DNA from: Homalodisca vitripennis
Taxonomy: Eukaryota > Arthropoda > Insecta > Hemiptera > Cicadellidae
Assembly: GCF_021130785.1 (NCBI RefSeq)
Contig: NW_025777976.1
Span: forward strand, 18,049-82,048
DNA length: 64,000 bases
Direction: 5' to 3'
Made by a program: the position numbers and the translations under genes. Of the stretch, positions 1 to 12,990 are shown in pieces. Below the pieces are notes generated by a model. That model was not told the DNA's origin, made no database searches, and saw only the letters and a list, made by a program, of their open reading frames with translations. Every line of letters begins with the position of its first letter. Within the stretch, counting starts at the first letter, position 1.

Positions 1-914
1 ATTCCGATAAAAAATTGTAGTGGAAAATGTTCATAACAACTAGGAGTGGGCATTATTTTCAAATATAGCATTTTTGACTTTTTTCAGAGTAAAATTATTA
101 TTAATAGTGTAAGTGAACCATATAAAGGTGACAAAGGAATCTAAGGAGTTGTTTCTATAACTGTATCATCACAATCGGCAAGTTATAAATATCTTGTAAA
201 GTAAAAGAAAGTTCTGGTGGTAATCTCATCAACTAATAAAGTAAAAGATATAGACTGTATTTCTCCTCAAATCTGTACAACAACGTTTTTAGAAATTATT
301 GAGTTTAAACAAATTAAACGCAATACGTTATGAGTTTTAATCCAAGGTCAGCTAAAATTCACTAGTTTTCAATTTTAAAAAATTTTTACACTACCATATA
401 ATGCCTGAAAAATGTCTCAAGTCACATTCCAGTAAATAATTCCCCTAGTACTCTTTTCATTTCTTATAAAATATGTGAGAACGGACCATAAAACATTTGG
501 ATTTTGTTAAAATATGTAATTGTAGACTGATTCTTTCTGCACATTTATAGTACTGAAGGGATTTAACACCATACATAGCAAGTTGTTTCTGCTTAAGCAT
601 AAAACATAATTATATGTTAATCAAAATAAGTATCACTACACGAGAAAGTAAATTTCATTGCAAAAGTCCTTAAAATTAAAATCCTCTTAACTGAAAATGC
701 GTTATAATGACATAGGATTTGTTTCACTGTTTTTTTTCTTTAATTGATAATCGCAAGATTAGCTTTGGGTAAAAAGAATAGTTAGAGAAAATCTTTGAAC
801 TGTAAATAATTAGGTCGTCCATAAATCCTTGTCTCGATCCTGGTCTTCGCCATAGTACTCCTGGTGTATATTTTTCACTCTTTAACGTCTTTTGAACATT
901 AAACTGAACAATTA

Positions 915-1427
915 ACTTCCTGCAACGCTGTAATCAATGACATGACTGTAGCCTTTACCACTAAACTCCAAAGAGCACAAAATTACTGCATTCGCTTTCT
1001 GTTTGATTTACGTCGAAGGGATCATGTTACACCATATTTTATTCAATCATCAATTATAAAATTAGCTGATTCAAGATCGATTCGAGTTTTGTCATTGTTG
1101 TACTCTATTAATAATACGGATTTACCAAAATATTTATCTGAAAAACTTTCAGTTTTTGGCGGCGAGTGGCGCAAGAGAAACTCGGTCTGGTGCACTAAGT
1201 CTCAGAAATCCAATACACAGAACCAAAAACCTATAAACCGATCCTTCACCTTTACCGCCTGTAGATTATGGAACTCCTTACAAGATCCTGTCAAACAAAT
1301 TGAGAGCCGAAAACGGTTTGTGGCGGAGCTGAGACGAAAAATACCTGGACCGAATGATTGGGGCGGGCGGCTATGCTACTCTTTGAATCGTGACTGTGTG
1401 AATGGAAGACTGAATGGAATACTGTAA
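915..1427 (+). CDS. LINE reverse transcriptase ORF, C-terminal fragment
   Basis: The frame is open from about 915 to the TAA at 1425-1427. The first ATG is at 942, but the homologous reading (CNAVINDM) begins before it, so the ATG is not a true start. The translation has features usual after the RT palm domain in Jockey/CR1-type elements: LQRAQNYCIRFLFDLRR, then PKYLSE, then a C-terminal FTFTACRLWNSL. No catalytic YADD is present because the 5' part is missing. The 161-residue stretch has no stop or frameshift, so the insertion is fairly young compared with the other LINE relics here. It makes no functional enzyme. Confidence is high for a LINE C-terminus and low for the exact clade. Confidence 0.78.
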   Translation, partial: TSCNAVINDMTVAFTTKLQRAQNYCIRFLFDLRRRDHVTPYFIQSSIIKLADSRSIRVLSLLYSINNTDLPKYLSEKLSVFGGEWRKRNSVWCTKSQKSNTQNQKPINRSFTFTACRLWNSLQDPVKQIESRKRFVAELRRKIPGPNDWGGRLCYSLNRDCVNGRLNGIL

Positions 1428-1497
1428 GTGTAAGTTATAGGTAATTAGCCTTAATATACATTGTTAAGACATATTTTTAAGAGGTTAAATGTAAGAA

Positions 1498-1513
1498 AGG
1501 ACCATATGGTCCT
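1498..1513. other. 16-bp perfect palindrome in LINE 3' UTR
   Basis: AGGACCATATGGTCCT reads the same on both strands. It lies about 70 bp after the LINE stop codon and about 20 bp before its tail. In LINE 3' UTRs such stem-forming sequences can be the template feature bound by the reverse transcriptase. That role is inference. Confidence 0.6.
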
Positions 1514-2089
1514 AATTTCGCATCTATAAAGAAGTGTTTCTTTCTTTCTTTTTTTTTATTAAAAAAGGCCTGGCCTTTATCAAGCTTTTGGCCATTGCAC
1601 TTGTACCTGGTCGCTCTTCTACAACCTAACGTGGTGTAAGTTTAACAAATTGTGTAAATAAAACATTTGTATTAATCTAAAGCTTTGTGAAACCTGTCAT
1701 TTCTTGTTTCCCTGGATAAAAAAATATGAATAAGTACACTGGTGTGTATATTTCCCCTGTTTATCTTTCTTTCGGTTTTTGCCTTTACTTGCTTGTTTAC
1801 GTCATGACTATTACTAGCATTAAGTACATGTTATTATTTCATGTTCAAAGAAAGAATGTTTTATTTGTTGAAATAAATATTTTTAAATATTTATTGATGT
1901 TATAAACGTGAAATGAGTTTTAATTTAAGGATTATTCATTCATAATATAACCTTTTCCATCAATTCACCTCATCATCATTGAGAAATCTTATACAGGAGA
2001 CTTTTGCTATGAATAAACTTTAAACATGGGACGTCAAATTTAATACAATTTGTACAGGTAGAAACCACCTGTTTTCAAAGCAGAAATAA

Positions 2090-3120
2090 TTGTACACCGC
2101 TTGCCACTATATGTTGTGGGTACAGAGAGGATGAAATACAGCACAAAACACAAATAAGCAGGTTCTATACAAAACGAACCGTAGAATGCTACAACTATAA
2201 TATAAACACAAGAGAAAAAAATCTGTTTAGTATGTTAATTGTTCAGGTACTTTGTGCTGTGATAAATATTCGTTAAAACTATGACGTAAACTGCGTTGAA
2301 TGATAAGTGATAGGGAGAGTATAAACTCTAATTTCTAAATAGTGAACGTACCTCATCCATTAAATCCTGGTCCTGGTCCTAGTCCTGGTTGTGCTTCTGG
2401 CGGAAATTCCTGTTGCGAGTTGGACGAATTTGAAAATTTGCGTCATTTCCCTTTAAAATGATTAATTAAGAACATTAAATTATGTATCCTACGTTGTTTC
2501 CATGGATATTAAATAATATGTTATGTATCCCGTTGCGCGTTTCTGATCTGATTTTATTATATTGGTGACGTCACGACTACTACTAAAATTTATCCCATTT
2601 CTTGTTATTCCAAGAAATGCATTCTAAGGAGAAAAACTTTTGAATATAAAACAATAAAAAAGTTATAATAGGCTTCTTCCCTGCCTCCAGTAATGATGTT
2701 CTACATTATTATTGATTGGAAACAATATTCAGAGACAATATTCAACATGAAATTTCATACTGTTGCTTATAATTAGTTTACATTAACGTGCTTTCAAATT
2801 TCTAAAAAAATATATAACAAATCACTTATTGTATATAAATATATACATATATTAAAATGCTAACCTTTTTTGAAGATTTTGTTGACGAACATAATACTTA
2901 AAATTAATAAATTAAAACTGAGACATGGGAGGGCTTATTACTTATTATGTAAGCCTCTCAGGTGACAAAGGCTCACGGTTATGAGAATGTAATTTGTTTT
3001 CAATTTATAATATCATAATATCAAACACTTCCAATAAACTCCTTACAATAGTTTGAAGAAAAAAACCACAAGTGAGTATAATACTTCTATCTAGTTAAGG
3101 CATTACATCATGTAGGTTTA
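2090..3120 (+). repeat. Array unit U2 (type I) with A-type downstream flank
   Basis: Anchor gggtacagagaggatg at about 2118, hexamer tract with 4-5 repeats at about 2367-2395, block c from 2490 with TGACGTCA at 2566-2573. The flank at about 2900-3120 (aggtgacaaaggctca) matches 24,560-24,760 and 56,020-56,200. U2 is therefore a third, shorter copy of the A/A' segment. Confidence 0.6.
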
Positions 3121-4667
3121 TTAGCGCGTTACATTAATACCTTACATTATATAACTATGAAGGTTATATATTTATTACTTTAAAATGATGGTATGAAAAC
3201 GTTTAATTGTTGTTTCTTCCTTTGTTTTATTTGCAAAAATAAAGGAAACGGCAGTTTATTTAGTATGCACAATATCCGTGGACTGAGTTCATAACGCATC
3301 TGTAGATTTACAAAATATTAAATTTGTTTATTTTATGAGTATTTGATAGAACACAGTCAAAACCAAAATACCCTTATTGCCTAAACTACTGAGATAAGTC
3401 TATCTTTATTGAAAATCTATTTCATAATTTCAATTCCTTAGTTACAATAATAAAGTTCATTGTGAATTACTATAGTTTAAGTACATTTTGGAAAATATAA
3501 ATACATTTTGGTAAACTTGTCTTTGCTGGACATAGCTTTACATTACATTGATTGCTTGAATGTAAGGTTTATACGTTCCTTAAAATGTTAAATAGGAAAT
3601 AAAACAAATTCTAATGTATTGGAGATTTTATAAGCGGTTAAATGTATTTGGGCTTTATCGCCAAATAAATGTAGATAGCTGGAGATTTAGGGTGCTTAAT
3701 TAGACTTCCAATCACTGTAATTACTTACTTTTAGTGTTCAAAAATAATAGCAAATCTCTAAAAGTATGTAAACTTAAATGTTTCGAATGGGTTCTAGCAC
3801 AAAAACCAAAATTAGAATGAACAGGCATCTCTACTTGGACTGGTTGAAATCAGCTGTTGCCACTTTGTTTGAGTGTCCAATTAATTATAGTCTAGATTTT
3901 TGCATGATCATTTATGACTATGTAATATGCAAGTGTCAATTTAAAGCATGGCTAAATGATCCTATGTACGAGTATGTAGCATATTGCATCTGAGTTGAGT
4001 GATAATACTACCGACACAAGTTGTAAATTTGTTTGTGTCATAAAAAAAACAGAATGTTGATGGAATACATTTAATAAATGTTTTTTTTGTTTAGAATAAG
4101 ACGCATATAATTAAATAAATTTTTTACACATGTGTTTCAGGCTATATAAGTGCTTCTGAGGAAGACCAACGATTATTACCTTGGGTATCATATAAGAGAA
4201 ACAATTACATTATCTTATAACAGTTATAATATAGCAATATATATTGTATTATCACATAAACATGCCTTTTCTTTAGAAGGGATTGAGGAATTTCTCGTAA
4301 GACCGAAAACAATCTTTGATACAGTTTCTGTGGTAGTTCAAGTAGGAGAGTATAAAATGGTTAAAAATTATAATTTTCATAAATCATATTTCCAGTAGGT
4401 AAACACAAATTAGCCTAACTGTCAAATTTAGCGTTCAGTAAGCGTATATAAAACATAATATTATACATAAATCTTGTTTAGTTAAATAATACAGTTGTCT
4501 GAAGGTGAAATCACTGTCATTGGTGTCTAACGGTTAGTTATAAATGTGACAAACTAATAGAAATTCCTCTTAAAAGCGGTTTTTATTTATATTTAAAATC
4601 CTTTTAATAATCTCCCTTAGACTGATACAACGAGATTACTAAAATGACAAAAACTACAATACCAAAT
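3121..4667. other. AT-rich stretch, nothing recognised
   Basis: No gene, RNA or mobile element recognised. Short open frames of 71 and 82 codons at 3778 and 4150 have no recognisable motif and an AT-rich composition like their surroundings. I treat them as chance. Confidence 0.4.
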
Positions 4668-5521
4668 CATGAACGCGACACCAAAACCAAAGTAATAGTC
4701 GTAATTGTTTTTATCTGCAATGTCCAACAAAACTTTTAACATGCAATAAATGTAATTGATTGTTAAATCACACTTGCCATGATTTCAAATTCATAAGCAA
4801 AAGCTTAAAAAGCCATGAACGCGACACCAATGCCAGAGTAATAGTCGTAATAGTTTTATCTGCAATGTCCCACAAATCTTTTAACATGCAATACATTTAA
4901 TTGATTGTTAAATCACACTTGCCATGATTTAATATTCATAAGCAAAAACTTAAAAGGCCATGAACGCGACACCAATGCCAAAGTAATAGTCGTAATAGAT
5001 TTATCTGCAATGTCCCACAAATCTTTTAACATGCAATAAAATTTAATTGATTGTTAAATCACACTTGCCATGATTTAAAATTCATAAGCAAAAACTTAAA
5101 AGGCCATGAACGCGACACCAATGCCAAAGTAATAGTCGTAATAGTTTTATCTGCAATGTCCCACAAATCTTTTAACATGCAATAAATTTAATTGATTGTT
5201 AAATCACACTTGCCATGATTTAAAATTCATAAGCAAAAACTTAAAAAGCCATGAACGCGACACCAATGCCAAAGTAATAGTCGTAATAGTTTTTTTTATC
5301 TGCAATGTCCCACAAAACTTTTAACATGCAATAAATGTAATTGATTGTTAAATCACACTTGCCATGATTTAAAATTCATAAGAAAAAACTTAAAAAGCCA
5401 TAAACGCGACACCAATGCCAAAGTAATAGTTTTATCTGTAATGTCCCAAAAAACTTTATAAATTTAAATGTGATTGTTAAAACCACTTGTACTGTGATAT
5501 AAAATTAAGGAACAAAAACTT
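4668..5521 (+). repeat. 146-bp minisatellite, about 6 copies
   Basis: A tandem array with starts marked by the conserved text catgaacgcgacacca (first and sixth copies slightly changed) at 4668, 4814, 4959, 5105, 5250 and 5399, so periods of 145-149 bp. The middle copies are nearly identical. The first copy is slightly diverged, the fifth has an extra run of T, and the last decays after about 60 bp. The pattern of fresh centre and decayed edges is usual for unequal exchange. No ORF runs through it. Confidence 0.95.
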
Positions 5522-5539
5522 ATGAGTATTCCCTTTACC

Positions 5540-6200
5540 ACAAAACCAATAAACTTCTCCTATGATATGCCATCCCTAAGGTGGATCGTTTCTATGGATA
5601 ATACGGTGTCTCTTGTTTACATAAACCTGCTCTTAGCAACATTACTTCTTTTCGTCAACACTAGTACTAACATTAAAACAGGTTTTCTGGTTATGTGATT
5701 ATATATCCGTATACATACTGTAAAGACAAACATTTGTTTAAAATATAATTATGTGATTTCTGTCTTAGTTTATGGAGTGTGTATGATAATAGATCCAAAG
5801 TGCTTTAGTTACTTTGAAAAAATATAAAATATTTCCCCATGTACGATATAGCTAAAAAGTAATGAAAGTAGTCGAGAACGAAAGCTTAACAGCTTAATCA
5901 CTATTATTACGATAGCGAGAGATAGTGAGAGTATACATTGTGATTTCTAAATAATAAAACTAAGTAACTCATCCTTGTAGGTCCTGGTCCTTGTCCTGCT
6001 CCAGGGCATCGCATCCTGTTCCTGGTGGTGATTCTCCGACTTACTGCGAGTTCAACTACTTTTGAAAAAGTATAATAAACTATCCCACAATATTCGTAAG
6101 AAATCTTTACACTTTTCCTTGTAGTTTCTATGGAAATCCATAATTTTAATAAACATCACTGCCGGGTATGTTTCAGTTGTTTCATTGATTTTTATTTCTA
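5540..6200 (+). repeat. Array unit U3, partial, with two block c copies
   Basis: A block c-like stretch at about 5585-5740 (tttctatggataatac, then actagtactaacattaaaa) follows the minisatellite. A second partial unit at about 5890-6200 has a hexamer tract near 5978 (ggtcctggtccttgtcctg) and another block c at about 6120. The minisatellite lies directly upstream and may have replaced the missing block a. Confidence 0.5.
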
Positions 6201-8339
6201 TATTAAACTATATTTTTAGGTTACATCTTTTTACCAACATTCAACCTACCAACACACAATAATGTTTATCAATTGTCATTATCTCGTTATAAATAAGTAT
6301 ATTCTGTGATTTTAATCGTGGAATAAAACAACTTATAGGATTTGTTGTCTGTATTAGGTTATGGTGAGTGGTATAAAATATATACACAGAACAACAGGGA
6401 AAGTGTTCTGTGTTGTTTACTCGGTTGTTCATTTACATATACAAACCTACGTACATTTTACAATTATGCTATCATATAATTCAGGTAGTTTATAATACAG
6501 AGCACTTTACAATTTTCTTACAAAATTACAGCTATTACAGATTTCACTACATGAGTGCAAATGTCTAATGTAATTATGTAAATGCTCAACTGAGAACATT
6601 GAAAAGATTATTAAATTACATAGTATTGTGTATTAGAGAGGATCAATTAAATTAGCTGAAGCTAAAACACAACACCGCCTTGATGTGTTACAGATCTATG
6701 TACATTTATTGAAAAGGATGTTACAGTTTACTTATAATAAAGATAATACTACAGTATGAGTTAAAAATACCGTTAGAAAACGGATGCTAGAGTTCAACGT
6801 GAGGAGCATTTCACATGTTATAAAAGACCTGCATGTCTTAGAAGAGTCTATGGCAAGGGTGATATTAGAAAATGGATGAAAATTCTATAAATTAGTAATT
6901 TTTCTTACATAATGGCTTTTCAATAGGTTAAGTTTCTCAGGACTGTCCTAGTTCGTGCCTCTCATACTTTAGGGAGATTTTATTCCGGGAGTTTTGAAAT
7001 CATGGTTTTACCCACAAGCTAGTCGTTTTAAAATACGAGAGTTTTTCTGAAGTCCAGTAGATGAAATGGAAGATTCGACAGTTATGGTCATGCCATAGCC
7101 TGGAGCGTAGAGATTAATCTAGTCCATAGGCTACGGATTCTAGTTCTGGGAATATATAGTATATTTATGGCCATTGTAATTTACTTTGGTCTTAGTATTT
7201 TTTATCCCATAGTTGGTTTTGCCTTGTTGCCCGAGGAAGACGTTATATGTACGTACACAGGTCTGAAATCCTACTTCGCTCGAAAGACAACTAAGACTGG
7301 TCTTATATAAAGCTGCATATTTTTAGTAAATGTTTTAGTAATTTTCCCTTTTATATTTGTTTTAACAGTTCTGATTCCGCACTGCATATTTGATGTTTGT
7401 TGGCATGCTCAATAAAAATAGTACATTAATACTAAAAGTTATTTTTCATATCTGATTATTTTATTATTCTGTGCTCAGCAGCAGTTTACGAGAAAAGGTT
7501 CACGTAAGATGTCTTTTTACTATCCAAATTACTCTATCATTTCACAGTATAACGTAAGAAATCTATAATAGTAGATAAATGAATAAAAAAATGGTTTTAC
7601 TGCCATAAAAACTAGACAAGTAGAATCATTTAACAGACTCTTTCAATTAAGATTGCAACTTTGGGGGACAAAATGGGAGACTAGTAGCTTGGAGGGATTT
7701 TTAGAATCTGTATTACATAATTACATGTATTAAAAATTGACATAAAATAATATGTAATTGCATATATTAACAAGACATGGCAGCAATTATAAACATAAAC
7801 AAAGCCTTGGCAACTATTTTCTATAGCGTTAAGAGTAAGAATTAAAACTGTTATTAAAAACTAGTAGATAGCGTCAAAGTGAAGATCTGTACAATTACTG
7901 TTTACCACCTCAAGGTGCAGCGCTGTCATTCAGACTTTTTATTGGCTGTGAATGACTGGTGTAGTGACTCAAGGGTAATAAAAATAACAATATGAGGATT
8001 TTATTTGATTCGGAAGCGAGTTCTCAGAAGGAAGTAAGAATCTTGTACTTATGTGTGGTATTTTACAAATAGCAGGGTATTTTTGACTTACATTTCTAAT
8101 ACGAATTAAATATAGATCCTTTATTATTAATAATTCGTTTGCATTTTTATGGATTCAGTTCATCTGAATTGCGTTGTCTCGCTAACATTTGCAATATCAA
8201 CTTACATCAACATACAAATACTACTAGAGAAACATTAATTTCACAGGAGATTTACTTTTATAAAGCTCTACAACTCGTTAATGAAAGAAGTAAATGAAAC
8301 GTATTGAAATCTTATTCTTGGGCGTATAAGCTATAGATA
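6201..8339. other. AT-rich stretch with weak unit traces
   Basis: No gene recognised. About 7140-7280 (tatggccattgtaat, then ttgttgccc) matches 21,330-21,430, so array-related sequence continues here. The 63-codon minus frame at 6241 has no motif. Confidence 0.35.
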
Positions 8340-8450
8340 ATGAAAACATGTAAAATGAGTTGGAGAGATGAAAAATTACTCGGGAGAACACGGACGAGCG
8401 AGTAATCAAGCGCGGAGAGCTGATGGCTTAATTTTCCGTGGAAAAACTGT
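8340..8450 (-). repeat. Inverted copy of a B-segment block
   Basis: The text gagtaatcaagcgcggagagctgatgg matches the reverse complement of the block at about 42,685-42,720 (and 31,980 in B), where it reads as gagctctctccgcttcattactc. It is the only unit block I found on the opposite strand. Confidence 0.5.
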
Positions 8451-8649
8451 GAAGTCATCAGAACTGTTTAGCTTTATCTCTGAGTTTTATACTGCTTAAG
8501 AGAGCTTAACTTAGAAAATATCCGCGCGATCTTTTATTTACGTTTGGAATTTTTATCGTTGCAATTCGTAAGAAATGTTATAGTTTACTTTGACAATTTA
8601 ACTATACTGTGGTCTTCCACTGTGGTAATGGAAGCAATGCCATTATATT

Positions 8650-8965
8650 TAAATTTAATGGTTAATTTGCTGAGCTTTAGCGAAGTCTATTCCTCCAGGG
8701 GCTGGATTTAACTTTCTGCCTGTGTATCTGTTTTTCTGTTTAACTGTCGCACGATATCTCAACAACAGAGAGTTAGATGATGTTAAATGGGATTTGCATA
8801 ACTTTCATTGAATATTTTTACATTTATCTTTGGGTTTAAAATGATGGCACGGAAATGCACAGAGTAAATGAATTTGTGACCACATTGAACAAATTATATT
8901 ACACTAATACAACACGACGCCGCGACGTACGGTCAGAAATCACATAATAGAATGTTACTTTAATA
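8650..8965. repeat. Possible interspersed repeat
   Basis: Text such as gagctttagcgaagtctatt, ccaggggctggattt, a run rich in ctgt, tcgcacgatatctcaacaac and ggtcagaaatcacataatag differs in style from the surrounding AT-rich DNA. It resembles widespread insect repeats as I remember them. I cannot give its class or exact ends. Confidence 0.3.
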
Positions 8966-10545
8966 CCTTCTTAAATATCTAAAATATCTGTATTTTGAGG
9001 AAACGACTATTATTATTGCATTTGTGAATATAAACCCTTTGAGCCTAATCAAAACCTTCAATATATATATAATAATTTATATATTAAACACACGTTCGTA
9101 AAATTTAACAAATTATTTTTAATAGTACTAGTAATAAGTTGGATTCTTACAGAATTAGCTATTGGTATTCTAATATAAAAATAGTTTATTAATGTATTTT
9201 TTAAGTGATTACGTTTGCTTATAATATATAAAAATATTGCCAGTTTATCGACAGTAAACTATGCTGTTATATGATAAAAACAACAATAAGTTCCAAATGT
9301 GAATGTATTTTTCAGATAGAAGCAATACATCTAGAAGTAAAACTGTCTAAGTCGCATGATCTGTGCACTGTCTCAAATACGGAGCTGTGAAAATTTATTA
9401 ATCATCAGTATCAGCTTGTATAAACTTTAATACTCTTATACTGCTTGTTTTATTTCTGACATCTGAGATTTCATTTTTTTAATACTGCAAATGAAAAGTT
9501 ACTCTCCATACAGGTAACTTTATAAATTTGATGGCATTCAACAATGGTCTCTAAAAAATTTTAACTATTTTATTTTGAAAATGAGGACAATTTATTATTA
9601 TAGTATATAATATGAAAATATAAGAATTACATTTAACGAAATATATGTAAAAAACTCATGTTGTAAACTGTTTGATTATATATTTATTTTGATAAGTGAC
9701 ATTAATTTTTTATTAGTGTAGTAAAAAATTTAATTTATTTCAATTCCGTAGATTGTTACTTTAATAACAAAATATAATCTTTAACTCTTTCATTGAAAAT
9801 ATTTAAAATTCAGTAAACGAAACTTGTTAGACTACTTGAAACGCTTTAGTATTTTCGTAGTTTAGTCCGTGTTTACTATTCTAGTCCAGCACCTTGATTG
9901 TTCAGAATTGTAATAAACGAAAACACTGAAAGTCCCTATTGAGTTTTATATTTATAAGGACTTTTATTTCATTTATAGTGCTGAAATTGAGTACTAGATC
10001 CTTTCTTACAACAATGTAGACCAGCAGACTGCCCAGTCGACCTTGAAGTTATAAACAGAGAGATGCGTTATTCTTGACAAACACTCATTCTATTTAGGCA
10101 TGAAACAGAAGTTTAATTATTATTACTTACAGTTATAATGTTAAATATTTAAAGTTGACAGTGTAATATGACTCTTTATCTCTTTTACTTATTACTTCAA
10201 TTAGATATTTTGTATCCATTCTAAAAAGGAAGAGGACTCGGGTGTAGGTTTTAGAAACCAACCGAACAAATAAAATTGTATAGACTATATTTTCTTGCAA
10301 AACTGTATAGCACTGTATTTAAAGTTATTGATTTTTAACAATTAAACATGAATTTGTAAGGCAATGCTAATTTACCCAGCTAGTACACATTAGTTGTAGC
10401 TAGTTTTCAATATTTTGCCTTCTAAAACGCTAAAGATATTGCTTTAAACAATAAGTGAGGAATTAGTTCTCACAAACAGTTGTATATTCTTTATGACCTA
10501 CGTAAAAGAGTTAAAAAAATCAACATTTATTTTGGAACGAATAAT
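8966..10545. other. AT-rich stretch, nothing recognised
   Basis: Very AT-rich, including short TA runs near 9,060. No ORF with a motif, no RNA gene and no clear unit block seen. Confidence 0.35.
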
Positions 10546-10549
10546 ATTA

Positions 10550-10990
10550 TTGATCACCTATTCTCCTTGGACTCTATTGTCACAGAGAGGATTAATAACA
10601 GCTAAAACTAAGGTTAATAACTTCCCTAGAGGAAAAGTGAACGGAAATTCGTTAAAAATTACAATCTTTTCAAAATGCGAAAGAAATCTAATTAAATGAT
10701 CAACCAATGTAATAATTCTCCCTAAAACTAGGATTTAAAATGCTCTGCGTAGTAAGAGGGAAAATCGTGATGTGTAAATGTTAAAATTACTCAGCCATGT
10801 GAGTCCTGGTCCTGGTCCTGCCTCTGACCATCACATCGTGTTACTTGTAGTACTTCTCTGATTGCTATGAGTTACATGACTATTAAAAAAATGTGCGATA
10901 AAATTACGATTTTACTTTTATACCATTTTACCTGTACGTGTTTTGGCACGATTAAAGAAAAGTTTTGGCTATTGAGATATAGATAAACTT
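10550..10990 (+). repeat. Array unit U4 (type I), partial
   Basis: Anchor cacagagaggattaataaca at about 10,580, hexamer tract tcctggtcctggtcctgcc at 10,803, then a weak block c. The open frame of 68 codons at 10,493 covers the anchor and has no motif. Confidence 0.5.
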
Positions 10991-12069
10991 GCCTAAGCAC
11001 TTAATTATGAAAACCCAAAGTCTGAAGATACTGTAAAGAAACGAAGAGACGAAAAACGTTTACGTAAAAAGCCTATTGTTCTTACAAACCAAAACACTTG
11101 CTAAAACAGAAGCTAAATATCTACTAGTGTTGAGGCAAGTAACTAGTAATGTTAAAACAAGGGTAGTTTACTTCAGCAGGCAAAAGATTTATATGACCCC
11201 TTTAAATACATGGTTATTCCTTTCTTAAATGTGAAATACGCTTACTAGCAAACAAATGCCTCCTAATACCAGTTGGTTAAGTTAGATTAGGTTGAATGTA
11301 ACAATGTGAAGAAGATGTAGAAACACTGCGAGGGCTCTGCACGTGCATATAATTTCTGCTCCAATGACGTTATTACTTTCCTCATTTTAATTTATTATAT
11401 TTACATGATTTTAAGTAAATAACGAATCTGATGTTTAGCCTGTAATCTAAAGTAATAACAATAGTTATATTATGGTCTGACATATTATGTTGTACACAGT
11501 CAATGTAAAAAACTATTTTATTTTTATTTAGTAATGAAACATAACCACATAAATTCCTAAAAATTCCAAAATTCATATATTAATTACAGGCTAAGGATGC
11601 TTAAAGCATAAGATACAAGAACAAAATCTCTAATAATACCTTATGCTTTTTAAAATTACACACTCATATGTAAAACCATGTGTGAATGCAAACGAAAATA
11701 AAGTTAGTAAATTCACTAACCAATTAAGTAATAATTAATTATTTTAATTTATTCATAAAAATAAACTGATTTTCATGGAAAAACGTTCTGAAAATAGAAA
11801 TTTTCTAAGTAATGTATTTAAAATAATGTTCCACCCTAGCCACAAAAATACCGTGAAAACTATACGAAAACTACGTAATCTATCATTATGTAAAACATGT
11901 TCACCAAGATCCTCCACAGCGGTTATATTATAATTTATAGTGAAATAAACCTATTTTTATAGGGACATTAAGTGTATATTAAGGTGATAGGGTAATCTAA
12001 CAAGGTTTTCCGGTAACTATATAACTTCAATTAGCTACTAAGTTTATTTTGTAAGGAGAAAGAGAGCTC
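10991..12069. other. AT-rich stretch, nothing recognised
   Basis: No gene, RNA or mobile element recognised. A 64-codon minus frame at 11,382 has no motif. Confidence 0.35.
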
Positions 12070-12990
12070 CGGTGGAAATCTCGGTAACTCATACAATGAA
12101 GTAAAACTTTGAGACCATATTTCTTTTGAAACCTGTACTAGTCCTTTTTCAGAATTATTGAGTTCAAACAATTAAACATCATTAAATTACGAATTTTAAT
12201 CTTAATTAATTATAATTCACTAATTTTCAACTTTTTGCCAATATTTACCCTAATATAACATGCCAAAAATATCCTTAAGAATCTATAAGACAACAATTCT
12301 CTTAGTAGTCTTAACGCTTGTTATCAATTACGTATGAACGGGTCACAAAACATTTGCGCGTATATCTAACTTAAAGACATTTTTAACCGATTATTTTTGA
12401 GCACTTATGGTACAAAGGAATTATTTACAGCTAAAATTAAAGTTATTCCTATTAAACAAAAAAACTACGAACGTAATTTTTGGATTATTATTCTTTTCAC
12501 AAAACAAGAAATATATACTCATTTAAAAAACACTTAAAGACTCAAGTTCAATTAATTGTAAACGTGTTTTCATTACATGTGAACTGTTCTACAAATTTTT
12601 GCTCTTTTAGTGTCAAGAAAAAAAACTACCTCTAAATAATAAAAGTAAACCATCTATAAGTTCTGGTCTTGGCACAGGTTATTGTAATCCTGGTGGAGAT
12701 TCTCGAACTAGCGGGTTGAATATAAAATTTAAATAAGAAAGAAGCCTGGTCTATGTCAAACTTCTGACCTTCACATTTTATCTTTCGTGATGCTTCACTG
12801 ATAATGTGAGAGTTAGCGACTTTCGTAAACAAAATTTTTAGAATTTATAGAAAGAAATTGTAATACATGTCCTTTGTTGTTTCCATGGATAATAAATATT
12901 GTTACACTTGTTTACGTTATGACTACTACTGGCATTAAACCAAGTCTTTTCATCTTATAACCAATACACACACATACAAAATTAACACTG
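12070..12990 (+). repeat. Array unit U5
   Basis: A complete unit: block a from about 12,070 (gagctccggtggaaatctcgg), anchor at about 12,400 (ggtacaaaggaattatt), degraded hexamer box at about 12,658, block c at about 12,865-12,990 (gtttccatggataataaata). A reduced CRE-like text (gtttacgttatgactactac) stands where others have TGACGTCA. Confidence 0.6.

Larger units (their letters stand above)
915..1556 (+). mobile_element. 5'-truncated non-LTR retrotransposon, 3' end
   Basis: A 3'-terminal LINE fragment: the last part of the reverse transcriptase ORF, a 3' UTR of about 110 bp and a CTTT/T-rich tail at about 1534-1556. The 5' boundary lies near 915. It is inferred from the related unit at 19,700, where aactgaactatt runs straight into aaaaaagtcc. 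A short duplicated att(a)aa flanks it, too little to prove a target-site duplication. The clade is probably Jockey/CR1-like from the C-terminal sequence, but this is unresolved. Confidence 0.75.
200..1860 (+). repeat. Array unit U1 (type II), split by a LINE
   Basis: First unit of the window-wide array. Block a runs about 200-520, a type II anchor lies at about 518-567 (ctgaagggattt), a hexamer-type box at about 830-870, a second box at 1566-1630 and block c at about 1690-1830. The two boxes are separated by the LINE insertion at 915-1556. In the related copy near 19,700 they are adjacent, which gives the empty site. No coding potential is seen outside the LINE. Confidence 0.6.

Noticed and set aside
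3778..4398. Two plus-strand ORFs of 71 and 82 codons as small genes
   Set aside because: No motif, composition equal to the AT-rich surroundings, no support from a second copy.
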